From Thermoanaerobaculia bacterium (GTDB taxonomy: Bacteria > Acidobacteriota > Thermoanaerobaculia > Multivoradales > Multivoraceae): a stretch of DNA of 64,000 nt. Positions 34,337-43,254 of this stretch are shown in pieces. Location of the stretch: NCBI GenBank assembly GCA_022823665.1, contig JAJEHN010000008.1, positions 1-64,000 on the forward strand, in the 5' to 3' direction. The notes beneath the pieces were generated by a model. It searched no databases and was not told where the DNA came from. It was given only the letters and a program-made list of their open reading frames with translations. Numbering within the stretch: position 1 is the first letter of the stretch; each line of letters starts with the position of its first letter. The position numbers and the translations under genes were made by a program.

Positions 34337-36658
34337 TCAGGGGCGGAACCGCAGCGACGCACGGAAAGCACGCGGCTCGGCCGGGCTCAGGAAGCGCGGA
34401 TTCTCGAAGCCGTCGCCGAGCACCTCGTCCGGTTCGCCCAGAGCGCCAAACGTCGCGTACTCGCGGTTCGTCACGTTCGACACCTCCAGATCGAGGTCGA
34501 GCGAGGGCGTGAGCTCGATTCGGCTCCAGAGATCGCCGCGCCACGCGGATCCGACCGGCTCCAGCAGGTTCGCCTCGTCGCCTCGCAGGTAGCGGGTCGA
34601 ATCGCCGAGGAGCCGCGCGCCGAGCACCGCCCGGCCGCCGATTCTCAGGTCGGCGCCGGCTCGGAACTGACGCCGCGGCACGCCGGGCAGGAAGTCGCCC
34701 GGCTCGACCTCGATCTCCCCGTCAAGGGCGTTCGGGTGGGGCGGGCTGGACAGGGTCAGGCGGTCCTGGAAAGTCGCGTCGAGCAGCGTGTACGAAGCGT
34801 CCCAGTTCAGCCGACCGTGGCTGCCGCGCATCCACAACTCCAGCCCCTGCCGCCGGGTCGCGTCGACGTTCGTGAAGTACCCGGCGCTGGTGCCGGCGCC
34901 GCTCGAGACGAAGATGATGTCGTCCGCGCTCTCGCTGTGGAACAGGGCCGCGCTCCAGCGCACGGAACCGCTGTTTCCGCGCAGGCCGAGTTCGACGCTG
35001 GTCGTCACCACCTGCTCGAGCGGCGGGTCGGCGACGAAGGCGTTCGGCAGCCGGCATGGGTCGTCCGGGTCCGCGCAGGTCAACTCGACCGGCGTCGGCA
35101 CCCGGGACGACTGCGACACGTTGCCGAACAGCAGTATCGACGAACGACCCTCCGCCCGCGCCTCCCAGACGAAGCCCGCCGAAGGCACGAGCCGCGAGAA
35201 GCTGTGGTCGCCATTGAGCGCCGTGCCCAGTTGATCGTTGAGCTCGATCCGGCTGTCGTTGTAGCGGGCCTGGAGGGTCCAGGTCAGCCGGTCGCCGGCA
35301 GTCGTCCAGTGCCGCAGCGCCCACAGGCCGTAGTGCCCCGTCTCGGCCCGCAGCCCCACCTCGGAACCGGGGAGCAGCATGCCGCTGCCGATGGTCGTCC
35401 TGGTGGCGGTCAACTCGGCGAGTTCGGTCTCGAAGGCGAAATCGGCGCGGCCGCCGTCCCAGGAGGCGCCGGCGAGCCAGCGGCCCGACTCGGTGAGCCC
35501 GGAGAGCTGAATCGAGCCGCCCCAGCCTTCCTGTTCCGTGCGGCTCCGGTTGTTGACCGCGTCGAAGTCGCCGAGTTCGTCGTCGCCGTCGTAGTGATCT
35601 ACGTCATCGTCGTCGATCTCGGCAAGACGGTCGTCGTCATCGTCGTCGCCCTCGAACGCGTCGGCGTTGTAGGTGTCGATGTCGTTGCCGCGGAGATAGA
35701 CCTGCGTTTCAAGCTCAAGATCCGAGCCGAACCGACGGCCGATCCGCAGCCGCGGGAAGAACAACTCGTTCCAGGTCCGATCAGGATGGGTGAAGACCGC
35801 CGCGCGGTCGACCTCCAGCAGTTCGACGGGCGTCACGCCGTTCCCGATCAGGTCGTTGTCCGCCACACCCAGCGTCAACTCCAGTTCCCCGCCCTCCCGC
35901 CGCTGCGAGAACTTCGCGAGGGCCTGCCGCAGCGAACCGGGCGAGAAGTCGCGCCAGCCGTCCTCCTCGAACGAGCGCGCGCCGACGAACCAGCCGAGGT
36001 TGTTCCCCGAGCCGAACACGCCGCCAGCGCCGAGCTCTCCTGCGCGGCGGCCGAACGAGCCGGCCTCGAGCGTCAGGTTCAGCCGTTCCGCGTCGAAACC
36101 GCTGCGCGTGTTCAGAGCGATCGCGCCGCCGAGCGTGTTCAGGCCGAACATCGAGTTCGCACCCGGCAGAAGCTCCACCCGCTCCGCCGCGAAGGTCGGC
36201 ACCAGGTCCCAGGCCACGACGTCGCCGAAGACCTCGTTGACCCGCACGCCGTCCTCGTACACCGAGAGCCCCTGGTTCGCGCCCAGGAGCGGCGAGGCAC
36301 CGAAGCCGCGATAGAGCACATCGGACTGCAAGGCGCTGCCTTGCGCGGGCGCCAGGTGGACTCCAGGCAGCTCGGCTTCCAGCAGGGCGCCAACGCCCGC
36401 GACCGCCGAGAGGTCGAGAGCTTCCCGCGCGACACGATGTACGGTCCACGGAACATGGTCCGGCGCTTCACCCAGCCGGTCGAGAGGGGCGAGACCGATG
36501 ACCTCGATCTCTTCGCCGAAGGTGCCTTCCGGGGCCGTGCCGTGGGGGGGCTCCCTGTCAGCCTCGGCGCCGTCCTGCTCCGCGAGGAGCACAGGTGTCG
36601 CCACAAGCCACAAACCGACGAGCAGACCGAGCCGGCTGCCTCCGCGCCGCTTTGCCAT
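34337..36658 (-). CDS. TonB-dependent receptor with an Asp-rich extracellular loop
   Basis: 773 residues with a signal peptide (LLVGLWLVATPVLLA). The TonB box-like GEEIEVIGLAPL is followed by a plug domain (VLYRGFGASPLLGANQGLSVYEDGVRVNE and ERVELLPGANSMFGLNTLGGAI) and a beta-barrel ending AFRASLRFRP. At residues ~335-366 an insertion contains runs of six and four Asp; 16 of about 31 residues are Asp. It would project from the barrel and could attract or bind divalent cations. First gene of a minus-strand operon with START-like, HupE-like, anchor, GST and RND genes, so metal or metallophore import is favoured. A siderophore or vitamin cannot be excluded. Confidence 0.85.
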   Translation of the reverse strand: MAKRRGGSRLGLLVGLWLVATPVLLAEQDGAEADREPPHGTAPEGTFGEEIEVIGLAPLDRLGEAPDHVPWTVHRVAREALDLSAVAGVGALLEAELPGVHLAPAQGSALQSDVLYRGFGASPLLGANQGLSVYEDGVRVNEVFGDVVAWDLVPTFAAERVELLPGANSMFGLNTLGGAIALNTRSGFDAERLNLTLEAGSFGRRAGELGAGGVFGSGNNLGWFVGARSFEEDGWRDFSPGSLRQALAKFSQRREGGELELTLGVADNDLIGNGVTPVELLEVDRAAVFTHPDRTWNELFFPRLRIGRRFGSDLELETQVYLRGNDIDTYNADAFEGDDDDDDRLAEIDDDDVDHYDGDDELGDFDAVNNRSRTEQEGWGGSIQLSGLTESGRWLAGASWDGGRADFAFETELAELTATRTTIGSGMLLPGSEVGLRAETGHYGLWALRHWTTAGDRLTWTLQARYNDSRIELNDQLGTALNGDHSFSRLVPSAGFVWEARAEGRSSILLFGNVSQSSRVPTPVELTCADPDDPCRLPNAFVADPPLEQVVTTSVELGLRGNSGSVRWSAALFHSESADDIIFVSSGAGTSAGYFTNVDATRRQGLELWMRGSHGRLNWDASYTLLDATFQDRLTLSSPPHPNALDGEIEVEPGDFLPGVPRRQFRAGADLRIGGRAVLGARLLGDSTRYLRGDEANLLEPVGSAWRGDLWSRIELTPSLDLDLEVSNVTNREYATFGALGEPDEVLGDGFENPRFLSPAEPRAFRASLRFRP

Positions 36659-36724
36659 AGACCATGGAGGCTAGCCGACCGGCCGGTCCCGGCAGCCGAT
36701 CGTCCCGCCGCTACACTGCCGGCC

Positions 36725-37201
36725 ATGCTCCATCTCACCGCCCGAGCTTCGACTCCCTCACTCGTTCTGGTGGGCGCCTGCCTGGCAGCGCTGTCGCCGG
36801 CCGCCGCCCAGCCGCCTCGCATCAACTCCAACGAACTGCCCCGACTCGAGGCGTTCTCGCACGCGACCCGGGTCGGCGACCTGATCTTCGTGGCCGGGAC
36901 GCTCGGCACGATCGGCCAGAGCTTCGACCTCGCGCCAGGCGGCGTCGGCGCGGAGACCACCCAGGCGCTCCGGAACATCGAGACGATCCTGGAGGAGGCC
37001 GGGTCGGACCTCGCCCACCTTGCGAAGTGCACCGTCTACCTGACCGACATGGCCAACTTCCAGCAGATGAACGCGGCCTGGGTCGCCGTGTTGGGGGACA
37101 GCCCCCCGGCGCGGGCGACAATCGAGTCGCCGACCCTGGCTTTGGGCGCTTCGGTCGAAATCGAGTGCATCGCCCAGCGCCGGCGTCCGGAGGGGGACTA
37201 G
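36725..37201 (+). CDS. Secreted RidA-family protein
   Basis: 158 residues with a signal peptide (LVLVGACLAALSPAAAQPP), unusual because RidA deaminases normally work in the cytosol. The YjgF/RidA domain is complete: LIFVAGTLGTIG, TTQALRNIETILEEAGSDL, KCTVYLTDMANFQQMNAAW and PPARATIESPTLALGASVEIE with the conserved Arg that binds the substrate carboxylate. Cytosolic relatives hydrolyse reactive enamine/imine intermediates. It stands alone between divergent and convergent neighbours; its TAG stop and the stop of the convergent acyltransferase share the CTAG at 37198-37201. Confidence 0.85.
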   Translation: MLHLTARASTPSLVLVGACLAALSPAAAQPPRINSNELPRLEAFSHATRVGDLIFVAGTLGTIGQSFDLAPGGVGAETTQALRNIETILEEAGSDLAHLAKCTVYLTDMANFQQMNAAWVAVLGDSPPARATIESPTLALGASVEIECIAQRRRPEGD

Positions 37202-38055
37202 CGCCAGCGGCGGTGGCCCCAGAGGTACTGGTCCGGGTCGCGGCGGATCGCTGCCTCCAGGTGCGTGTTCAGCGTCCGGAGTATGGCTTCGACGTCGGCG
37301 TTCCGATCGCCGCTCCGTTGCTGTTCGATCAGCGGCGACAGGCTCAGCTCGAAGGTCATCGGCGCCGTCCGGCGGCAGACCGCGAAAGTAAGCGGCGTCC
37401 GCGCGACCAGGTGCAGCATCGCGGCCGTCGTGTGCGTCTTCGCCGGGTGTCCGAAGAACGGCGCGTCGATCCCCCGGCGGGCGTGCTGATCGACCAGCAG
37501 AGCCAGGATCTCGCCGTCGCCGAGGAGCTTGAGGAACCGGCCCGGGTCCGGGTCGTACTTCGGGATCATCCGGAACCCGCGCCGCTGCCGCCGGCTGAGC
37601 GCGAGTTCCTGTACTCGCGGGTTGTTCATCGGCCGGGAGATCCCCGCGACCGGCTTGTAGCGCGACAGCCACTGTCCCGCGATCTCCCAGTTGCCAAAGT
37701 GACCGGAGACGACGATCAGGCCGCGGTCCGGATCCTCCAGCACCGCAGCCACGTCGCCGGGGATGTCGACCCGCAGCCGCTCCAGATCGTCGAGCACCAA
37801 CTCCGACTTCATCGACTCGACCAGGACCATCCCCATGTGGCGGGCCGAGGCCCGGCCGATCGCGCGAGCCTCGCCGGCGTCAGCGGCAACGCCAGCGCGC
37901 AGGATGTTCGAGATCGCGACGCGACGCCGCGGCCGGTCGGCCGTCCACCACAGCGAACCCAGTGCGGCGGCCCAGCGGGACGCGGCCGCGGGCGGCAGCA
38001 TGTCGACGCCAAGCAGCGCCAGCCGCGCCGCCCAGTATTCGAGGAAGTGGAGCAC
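37198..38055 (-). CDS. LpxL/HtrB-like lysophospholipid acyltransferase
   Basis: 285 residues from a GTG 17 nt after the ACP stop. The acyltransferase motif HFGNWE (H119, E124) sits in GLIVVSGHFGNWEIAGQWL, followed by SRPMNNPRV and LLVDQHARRGIDAPFFG, as in the LpxL/LpxM/HtrB family that adds secondary acyl chains to lipid A. Last gene of a FabG-FabF-ACP-acyltransferase run, so it probably transfers the acyl chain built on the dedicated ACP to lipid A or another envelope lipid (inference). An N-terminal membrane-associated helix is present. Confidence 0.88.
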   Translation of the reverse strand: MLHFLEYWAARLALLGVDMLPPAAASRWAAALGSLWWTADRPRRRVAISNILRAGVAADAGEARAIGRASARHMGMVLVESMKSELVLDDLERLRVDIPGDVAAVLEDPDRGLIVVSGHFGNWEIAGQWLSRYKPVAGISRPMNNPRVQELALSRRQRRGFRMIPKYDPDPGRFLKLLGDGEILALLVDQHARRGIDAPFFGHPAKTHTTAAMLHLVARTPLTFAVCRRTAPMTFELSLSPLIEQQRSGDRNADVEAILRTLNTHLEAAIRRDPDQYLWGHRRWR

Positions 38056-38072
38056 CGGGCCTGGCCCGAGAC

Positions 38073-38357
38073 TCAGGCTCCGTTCTGCTCCAGCAGCGCG
38101 ATGATCTCGCCGACCGTGCGGGTCTTCACGACCTGCTTCGGATCGAGCGCGATCCCGAACTCCTCCTCCACGTCGTAGAGCACGTCGAGGATGGTCAGCG
38201 AATCGAAGCCGAGCGACTCGATCGGCGTCTCCCCGACCACCGCGTCCCAGTCGTGCTCCTCGACCGCACTGTCGCGCAGCACGTCCCGCAACCGGGAGAG
38301 GATCTCGGAGGCGCCTTCGGCATCCATCGGCGAGAGACTATCGCCGATCAGGTTCAC
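38073..38357 (-). CDS. Acyl carrier protein
   Basis: 94 residues from a GTG overlapping the beta-ketoacyl synthase stop (GTGA); ATG 38327 is an alternative that would cut 10 residues. ESLGFDSLTILDVLYDVEEE holds Ser53, the site of phosphopantetheine attachment, followed by the usual acidic helix. It differs from housekeeping AcpP (L-G-F-D-S-L-T-I for the usual L-G-A-D-S-L-D-T), consistent with a dedicated carrier for the neighbouring synthase and acyltransferase. Confidence 0.9.
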   Translation of the reverse strand: MNLIGDSLSPMDAEGASEILSRLRDVLRDSAVEEHDWDAVVGETPIESLGFDSLTILDVLYDVEEEFGIALDPKQVVKTRTVGEIIALLEQNGA

Positions 38358-39595
38358 TCGCCCGGCCCCAGCACCAGCACGCCGTTGCTGCCGCCAAAGC
38401 CGAAGCTGTTCTTCATCAAGAAGGGCCGCTCGAGCGCCTCCGCATCACCGCCCACCAGCCGCACCCGGCACTCCGGGTCGGGATTCTCGAGGTTCAGGTT
38501 GGCCGGCAACCGACCCTGTTCGATGCCGAGGAGCGCCGCGATCGACTCGATCGCGCCGGACGCCCCCAGGGTGTGGCCGAAGTAGGACTTGTTGGCGGAG
38601 ACCGGCGCCTGTTCGGCAGCGTCGCCCAGCACCGCGCGGATCGACTCGCTCTCGCAGACGTCGTTGGCGAGCGTGGCGGTGCCGTGCGCGTTCACCGCGC
38701 CGAGATCGGAAGGTCCGACACCGGCCGACGTCAGGGCGGCCCTCATCGCCACCGCCTGGCCCTCGGCGCTGGGGCTGGTGATGTGACTGGCGTCCGACGA
38801 CTCGCCGTAGCCGACGACCTCGCCCCGGATCCGGGCACCCCGGGCGCGTGCCCGCTCCCACGATTCGAACACCAGCATGCCGGCGCCCTCGCCGAGCACG
38901 CAGCCGTCGCGGCCGGCGTCGAATGGACGGCAGGCCCGCGCCGGATCGGGGTTCTTCGACATCACGCCCAGGTTGTTCCAGACGCCGTAGTAGAACGGGT
39001 CGAAGAAGCCGTCGGCGCCGCCGGTCAGAACGGTGTCGGCGTAGCCGTGGTGCACCATCCGGTAGGCCGTCCCCATCGCGTTGGTCGCGGACGTGCAGGC
39101 CGAGATGACGACGTAGTTGGCCCCCGTCAGCCGGAAGTGGATCGAGATGCCGCCCGAGATCGCGTTGTCCATCACGCGCGGTACGCTGGTCGGCCGCAGG
39201 CCCCGCACGCCGCGTTCCGCGAAGCGCTGCTGCAGCGTCGTGTTGCTCTCGGCCGCGCCGACCGCCGTACCCAGGATCACCGCCACCGGCTGGGGCTCGT
39301 AGGGCGGAGCGCCGTCGATCAGGCCGGCGTCCTCGAGCGCCTGGGCGGCCGTCACGATGCCCAGATCGACGGCGCGGTCCGTCGGCCGGCGGCGCAGACG
39401 CTTGAGGCCGGCGGGGACGAAGTCCGGTTCGACTTCCCCGCCGATGCCGACCTTCATCTCCGACGTGTCGAGCGACTGGAGCTCGGCGATGCCGCCCCTG
39501 CCGGCGAACAGGCTGGCGCTGAACGACTCGACGTCCGTGCCGATGGCGCAGGCGACGCCGAGGCCGGTGACCGCGACCCGGCGAGGCTCAGCCAT
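38354..39595 (-). CDS. Beta-ketoacyl-[ACP] synthase (FabF-like, KAS II)
   Basis: 413 residues. Thiolase fold with the complete catalytic set: C167 in [11 protein letters not shown]304 in [12 protein letters not shown]336 and H341 in [13 protein letters not shown]. The end [15 protein letters not shown] is typical. It extends acyl chains on the adjacent ACP. The ATG overlaps the FabG gene end by 8 nt. Because a full fatty-acid set (FabD, FabH, FabZ, FabI) is absent here, the pair likely makes a specialised chain using the general enzymes for the remaining steps (inference). Confidence 0.92.
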   Translation of the reverse strand: MAEPRRVAVTGLGVACAIGTDVESFSASLFAGRGGIAELQSLDTSEMKVGIGGEVEPDFVPAGLKRLRRRPTDRAVDLGIVTAAQALEDAGLIDGAPPYEPQPVAVILGTAVGAAESNTTLQQRFAERGVRGLRPTSVPRVMDNAISGGISIHFRLTGANYVVISACTSATNAMGTAYRMVHHGYADTVLTGGADGFFDPFYYGVWNNLGVMSKNPDPARACRPFDAGRDGCVLGEGAGMLVFESWERARARGARIRGEVVGYGESSDASHITSPSAEGQAVAMRAALTSAGVGPSDLGAVNAHGTATLANDVCESESIRAVLGDAAEQAPVSANKSYFGHTLGASGAIESIAALLGIEQGRLPANLNLENPDPECRVRLVGGDAEALERPFLMKNSFGFGGSNGVLVLGPGE

Positions 39596-40343
39596 ACATC
39601 GACAACCCGCCGTTGACGTGGATCACCTGGCCGGTGATGTACGACGACAAAGGCGAAAGCAGGAAAGTGACGCAGGCGGCGACCTCGGCCGGCGTCCCCA
39701 GGCGCCCTAGCGGCACGGGCAGTCGCTGCCGCTGGTCTTCGGAGAGCCCGGTCGTCATATCCGTTTCGATGAAGCCCGGCGACACCGCGTTGCAGCGGAC
39801 GCCGAACCGAGCAGCTTCCAGGGCGAGACTGCGTGTCAGGCTGACCATGCCGGCTTTCGAGGCCGCGTAGTCCGCGCCCATCCAGCCACCGGGACCGTGC
39901 GCGGCCAGTGACGCCATGTTGACGATGCTGCCGCTCCGCGCCTTGCGCATGACCTTGTAGGCGGCCCGCGACGCGGCGAACGTGGCCTCCAGGTTGACGC
40001 GCTGGGTCGCACGCCAGGACTCCAGGTCGAGGCCGCGGAACGCGACCGGGCGGCCGCCGCCCGCGTTGTTCACCAGGCCGTCGATCCGGCCGCAACGCTC
40101 GACCACGTCGTCAACGAGCGACGCCGCGTTCTCCGGGTCGTCGAAGTCCGCGGCAAACGGGAGAGCGTTCTCCGCGTCGATTTCACCGCAGACCGCCTCG
40201 ACCCGGGCGAGCTCCCGCCCGTGGACGGCGACCGTCGCGCCGAGAGCGGCGGCGGCCTCGGCCGCCGCACGGCCGATACCGCGCGTCGAACCGGTTATGA
40301 GGACGACGAGACCTTCAAGGGCGCCGGAGGGAGAGTCAGTCAT
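39588..40343 (-). CDS. 3-oxoacyl-ACP reductase-like SDR (FabG)
   Basis: 251 residues from ATG 40343. Cofactor loop TGSTRGIG (18-24 region), NNAG at 92-95, catalytic S145, Y159 and K163 in YAASKAG, and a C-terminal [12 protein letters not shown], all as in NADPH-dependent ketoacyl-ACP reductases. First gene of the FabG-FabF-ACP-acyltransferase run. The divergent sarcosine-oxidase-like gene starts 106 nt upstream, so that gap holds both promoters. Confidence 0.9.
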   Translation of the reverse strand: MTDSPSGALEGLVVLITGSTRGIGRAAAEAAAALGATVAVHGRELARVEAVCGEIDAENALPFAADFDDPENAASLVDDVVERCGRIDGLVNNAGGGRPVAFRGLDLESWRATQRVNLEATFAASRAAYKVMRKARSGSIVNMASLAAHGPGGWMGADYAASKAGMVSLTRSLALEAARFGVRCNAVSPGFIETDMTTGLSEDQRQRLPVPLGRLGTPAEVAACVTFLLSPLSSYITGQVIHVNGGLSMYG

Positions 40344-40449
40344 GGGCCGGCCGCAATCGTAGCGTTGTCGAGGCGGCCGCCCGTTCGGGTCAGGAGGGGC
40401 TGGTCTGCGGTGCTGTTCACGTCCGGATCCGTCGTACCATCTCATCCGG

Positions 40450-43254
40450 ATGACGACTCTTCTGGTGGACGGGCAGCGAATCGAGGCCCGGGGGGGCGAC
40501 AGTCTGCTTGTCGCGATGCTGCGGGTCGGGCTGCATCCGACCGGCGGGGGCTGCTTGTGCCTCGCCGGGGACTGCCCGAACTGCCTCGTGACGGTCGACG
40601 GCGTCGCCTACACAAGGAGTTGCCAAGTCCCGGCGCGAGACGGAATGATCGTACGGCGAGATCATCTGGGAGGCGAGGAACCTGCCCTGCTGCCCGACGA
40701 GGCGATGTCGGCCGGAAGCGCAGCTCCCGCACATCATGTTCACTGCGACACGGTCGTCATCGGCCAGGGCGCCTCCGGCCGGGAGGCCGCGCGGGAAGCG
40801 CGGGAGGTGGGTTTCGATGTGGCCACCTTCGACGCCAGGGACGGACAGCACGTCACCGGGGTCTATCCCGGGCCGCTGGTCGTCGCGGCGGACGACGGCG
40901 GACGGGTGCTCCACGTCCACCCAAGGCGGGAGATCGTCGTCGCCACGGGCGCCGCGGAGATCCAGCCGGTCGTTCCCGGCAGCGATCTGGAGGGACTGGT
41001 CACCGCGCGGGCAGCCGCGAAGCTCGTGGGCGCCGGCATTGACCTCGGCCGCGCCGTGGCCGTCGGCGAGCCTCCCGGCGAGCTGCCGAGCGGCTCCCTT
41101 GCCGGGCACTTCCCACTCGGCCAGGGCGGCTGGGAGCTCGTCCGCTTCGACGGTGACGGCCGGGTCGAGGCGGTCGTCCTCCGGAGACACGGCGACGACG
41201 GTGCCGCCGAAGAGCGGATCCAATGCGACACGGCCGTCCTCGGTCTTGGCCGCAATCCCCGGAACGCGCTGGCGCGGATGGCCTCGGATCTCCCGGTCCG
41301 GGTGGTCGGCAGCGCCGCGACGGAACCCGAACTGCCGTCCTGCCCCCGGGAGGGCACGGTGTGCCCGTGCAGCGGCGTCACGGTCGCCGACCTGGACGGC
41401 GTCTGGGAGCGCGGTTTCCACGAGATGGAGTTGCTCAAACGCGCGACGCTTGCCGGCACCGGCACCTGCCAGGGCGGCGTCTGTCTGCCCTACCTGCGGA
41501 GCTTCCTGCTGGAGCGAGGCGGCCGGCTCCAGCCCGCTTTCACCGCCCGGCCGCTTAACCGGCAACTGACCGTCCGCGAACTCGCCGCCGGCGCGCACAC
41601 CGCCGTGACCGCGCGCTCGCCGCTCCACGACGAGCACCTCCGGCTCGGCGCGCGCATGGACCGCGCCGGCGGCTGGTGGCGGCCCTGGACCTACGGCCGG
41701 CAAGACGACGAGTACCGCTCCGTACGCGAGCGCGTCTCGCTCGGCGACGTGAGCTCGCTCGGCAAGATGGCGATCTCCGGGCCGGACGCCGAAGCGTTCC
41801 TGGAGCGGATCGTCCCCACCAGAGTCGCGACGATCCGGCCGGGCCGCTGCCGCTACGTCCTCATGCTGGACGAACGCGGCTACCTGCTCGACGACGGGAT
41901 GCTTTGCCGCGAGGCGGAACAGGTTGCAGGCGACCGCTTCTTCCTGACCTCAACCTCCGGTGGATCAGGCTTCTTCGAGTTGTGGATGCGCGACTGGGCC
42001 GAGGCCTTCGGCTGCGATGTCCGCATCCTGAACCAGACCGCCTCGCTGGCGGCGATCAACGTCACCGGACCCCTCGCGGCGCGGTTGCTCGCCCGGGCCG
42101 GCGCCCTGGAACTGCCCGCGTTCGGCCGCCACCGGCGAGTGCGCGTCGCTGGCGTCGACTGCCGGGTCGTTCGCCTGAGCTTCACCGGCGAGCTCTCCTA
42201 CGAGCTCCACCATCCAGCCGCCGACGCCCGCAAGCTGTGGCGGCGGCTGCTCGAGGCGGGCGCCGCGTTCGGCGTCCAACCACACGGACTCGAAGCCCTG
42301 CTCCGTCTGCGGCTCGAGAAGGGCCACATCGTCATCGGCCAGGACACGGACTACGACTCGACCCCGCGCCGCCTCGCCCACGAGTGGGCGGTCGACCTGA
42401 ACAAGGGCGACTTCGTTGGCCGCCAGGCCGTCCTGCGGACGAACAAACAACCGCTCGACAAGCGGCTGGTCGCGCTCCGGGTCGACAACCCGCCGGCCGG
42501 CGACGGAGCCCACCCGTCAGCCGAGGGAGCGGCCATCCACGACGGAGACCGCTACGCCGGCTACGTGACGTCAGACACGGGCACGACGGCAGGCGGCGAC
42601 GCCACGATGCTCGGCTGGCTCTACTTGGACGCCGAGGGTCGCCTGCCCCGCGAGGTCACGGTCGACGGCCATCCGGCCCGCCGGGTCGACGGCCCGACCT
42701 ACGACCCGGAGGGAGAACGGGCTCGGGCAGCGGTCGACCGCAGGGACGAGGCACCGGAGAACGTCCGCGAGTTCCCGGTTGTCCGCCTGGAGGCAACCGA
42801 CCTCGCCGCCGGTATCCCAGCCGAGCCGCCGCGTCTGCGCTGGCTCGAAGCGACCCGCGTGTCGACCACGCCCGAGGCCCTCGCCGCGCTGGTCAAGCGG
42901 CCGCCCTGGTCCGCCGGCGCGCTCACCTTCCGCACCGCCCCCGACGAACTCCTGGTGACGGCGACGCCGGACTTCGGGGTCGCCGGCGACCCGCACGCGA
43001 TCGTCGAACGCGAGACCGCGTTCAGCTACGTCTGGCTCGACGAAGCCACGGCGGAACGCTTCCTCGACCGCGAGTGCGAGTGGCCGCGGCCCGGCGCCCG
43101 GCCAGCCTTCGCCCAGGGCGAGGTCGCCGGCATCCCGGCCAGGCTCTGGTTCGAGGCCGGGAAAACCCTGATCCTCACCCCGGCCCCCTTCGCGGCCGCC
43201 TTCGAGCGCCGCCTGACCGCCTCGCTCGCAGAGATCGACGGGGGCGCGACGTGA
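40450..43254 (+). CDS. Fused sarcosine-oxidase-like alpha+gamma subunit with two [2Fe-2S] sites
   Basis: 934 residues. Order: a plant-type ferredoxin domain with C37-x4-C42-x2-C45 and C58 (residues 1-70); a shortened nucleotide-binding region starting [13 protein letters not shown] (~100-290); a BFD-like site C305-x-C307 ... C340-x4-C345; a GcvT/aminomethyltransferase domain from about 400 ([50 protein letters not shown]); and a C-terminal ~140 residues resembling the gamma subunit. Classical SoxA has ferredoxin-like and BFD-like folds without these cysteines and a separate SoxG. Next come the FAD beta subunit (GTGA overlap) and the zinc delta subunit. Likely oxidises an N-methyl or secondary amine and passes the methyl to tetrahydrofolate; substrate and electron acceptor are uncertain. 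Confidence 0.8.
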   Translation: MTTLLVDGQRIEARGGDSLLVAMLRVGLHPTGGGCLCLAGDCPNCLVTVDGVAYTRSCQVPARDGMIVRRDHLGGEEPALLPDEAMSAGSAAPAHHVHCDTVVIGQGASGREAAREAREVGFDVATFDARDGQHVTGVYPGPLVVAADDGGRVLHVHPRREIVVATGAAEIQPVVPGSDLEGLVTARAAAKLVGAGIDLGRAVAVGEPPGELPSGSLAGHFPLGQGGWELVRFDGDGRVEAVVLRRHGDDGAAEERIQCDTAVLGLGRNPRNALARMASDLPVRVVGSAATEPELPSCPREGTVCPCSGVTVADLDGVWERGFHEMELLKRATLAGTGTCQGGVCLPYLRSFLLERGGRLQPAFTARPLNRQLTVRELAAGAHTAVTARSPLHDEHLRLGARMDRAGGWWRPWTYGRQDDEYRSVRERVSLGDVSSLGKMAISGPDAEAFLERIVPTRVATIRPGRCRYVLMLDERGYLLDDGMLCREAEQVAGDRFFLTSTSGGSGFFELWMRDWAEAFGCDVRILNQTASLAAINVTGPLAARLLARAGALELPAFGRHRRVRVAGVDCRVVRLSFTGELSYELHHPAADARKLWRRLLEAGAAFGVQPHGLEALLRLRLEKGHIVIGQDTDYDSTPRRLAHEWAVDLNKGDFVGRQAVLRTNKQPLDKRLVALRVDNPPAGDGAHPSAEGAAIHDGDRYAGYVTSDTGTTAGGDATMLGWLYLDAEGRLPREVTVDGHPARRVDGPTYDPEGERARAAVDRRDEAPENVREFPVVRLEATDLAAGIPAEPPRLRWLEATRVSTTPEALAALVKRPPWSAGALTFRTAPDELLVTATPDFGVAGDPHAIVERETAFSYVWLDEATAERFLDRECEWPRPGARPAFAQGEVAGIPARLWFEAGKTLILTPAPFAAAFERRLTASLAEIDGGAT

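Noticed and set aside
34736..36724. Long plus-strand extension upstream of the RidA gene
   Set aside because: It is antisense to the Asp-rich receptor; RidA begins at 36725 with a proper signal peptide.
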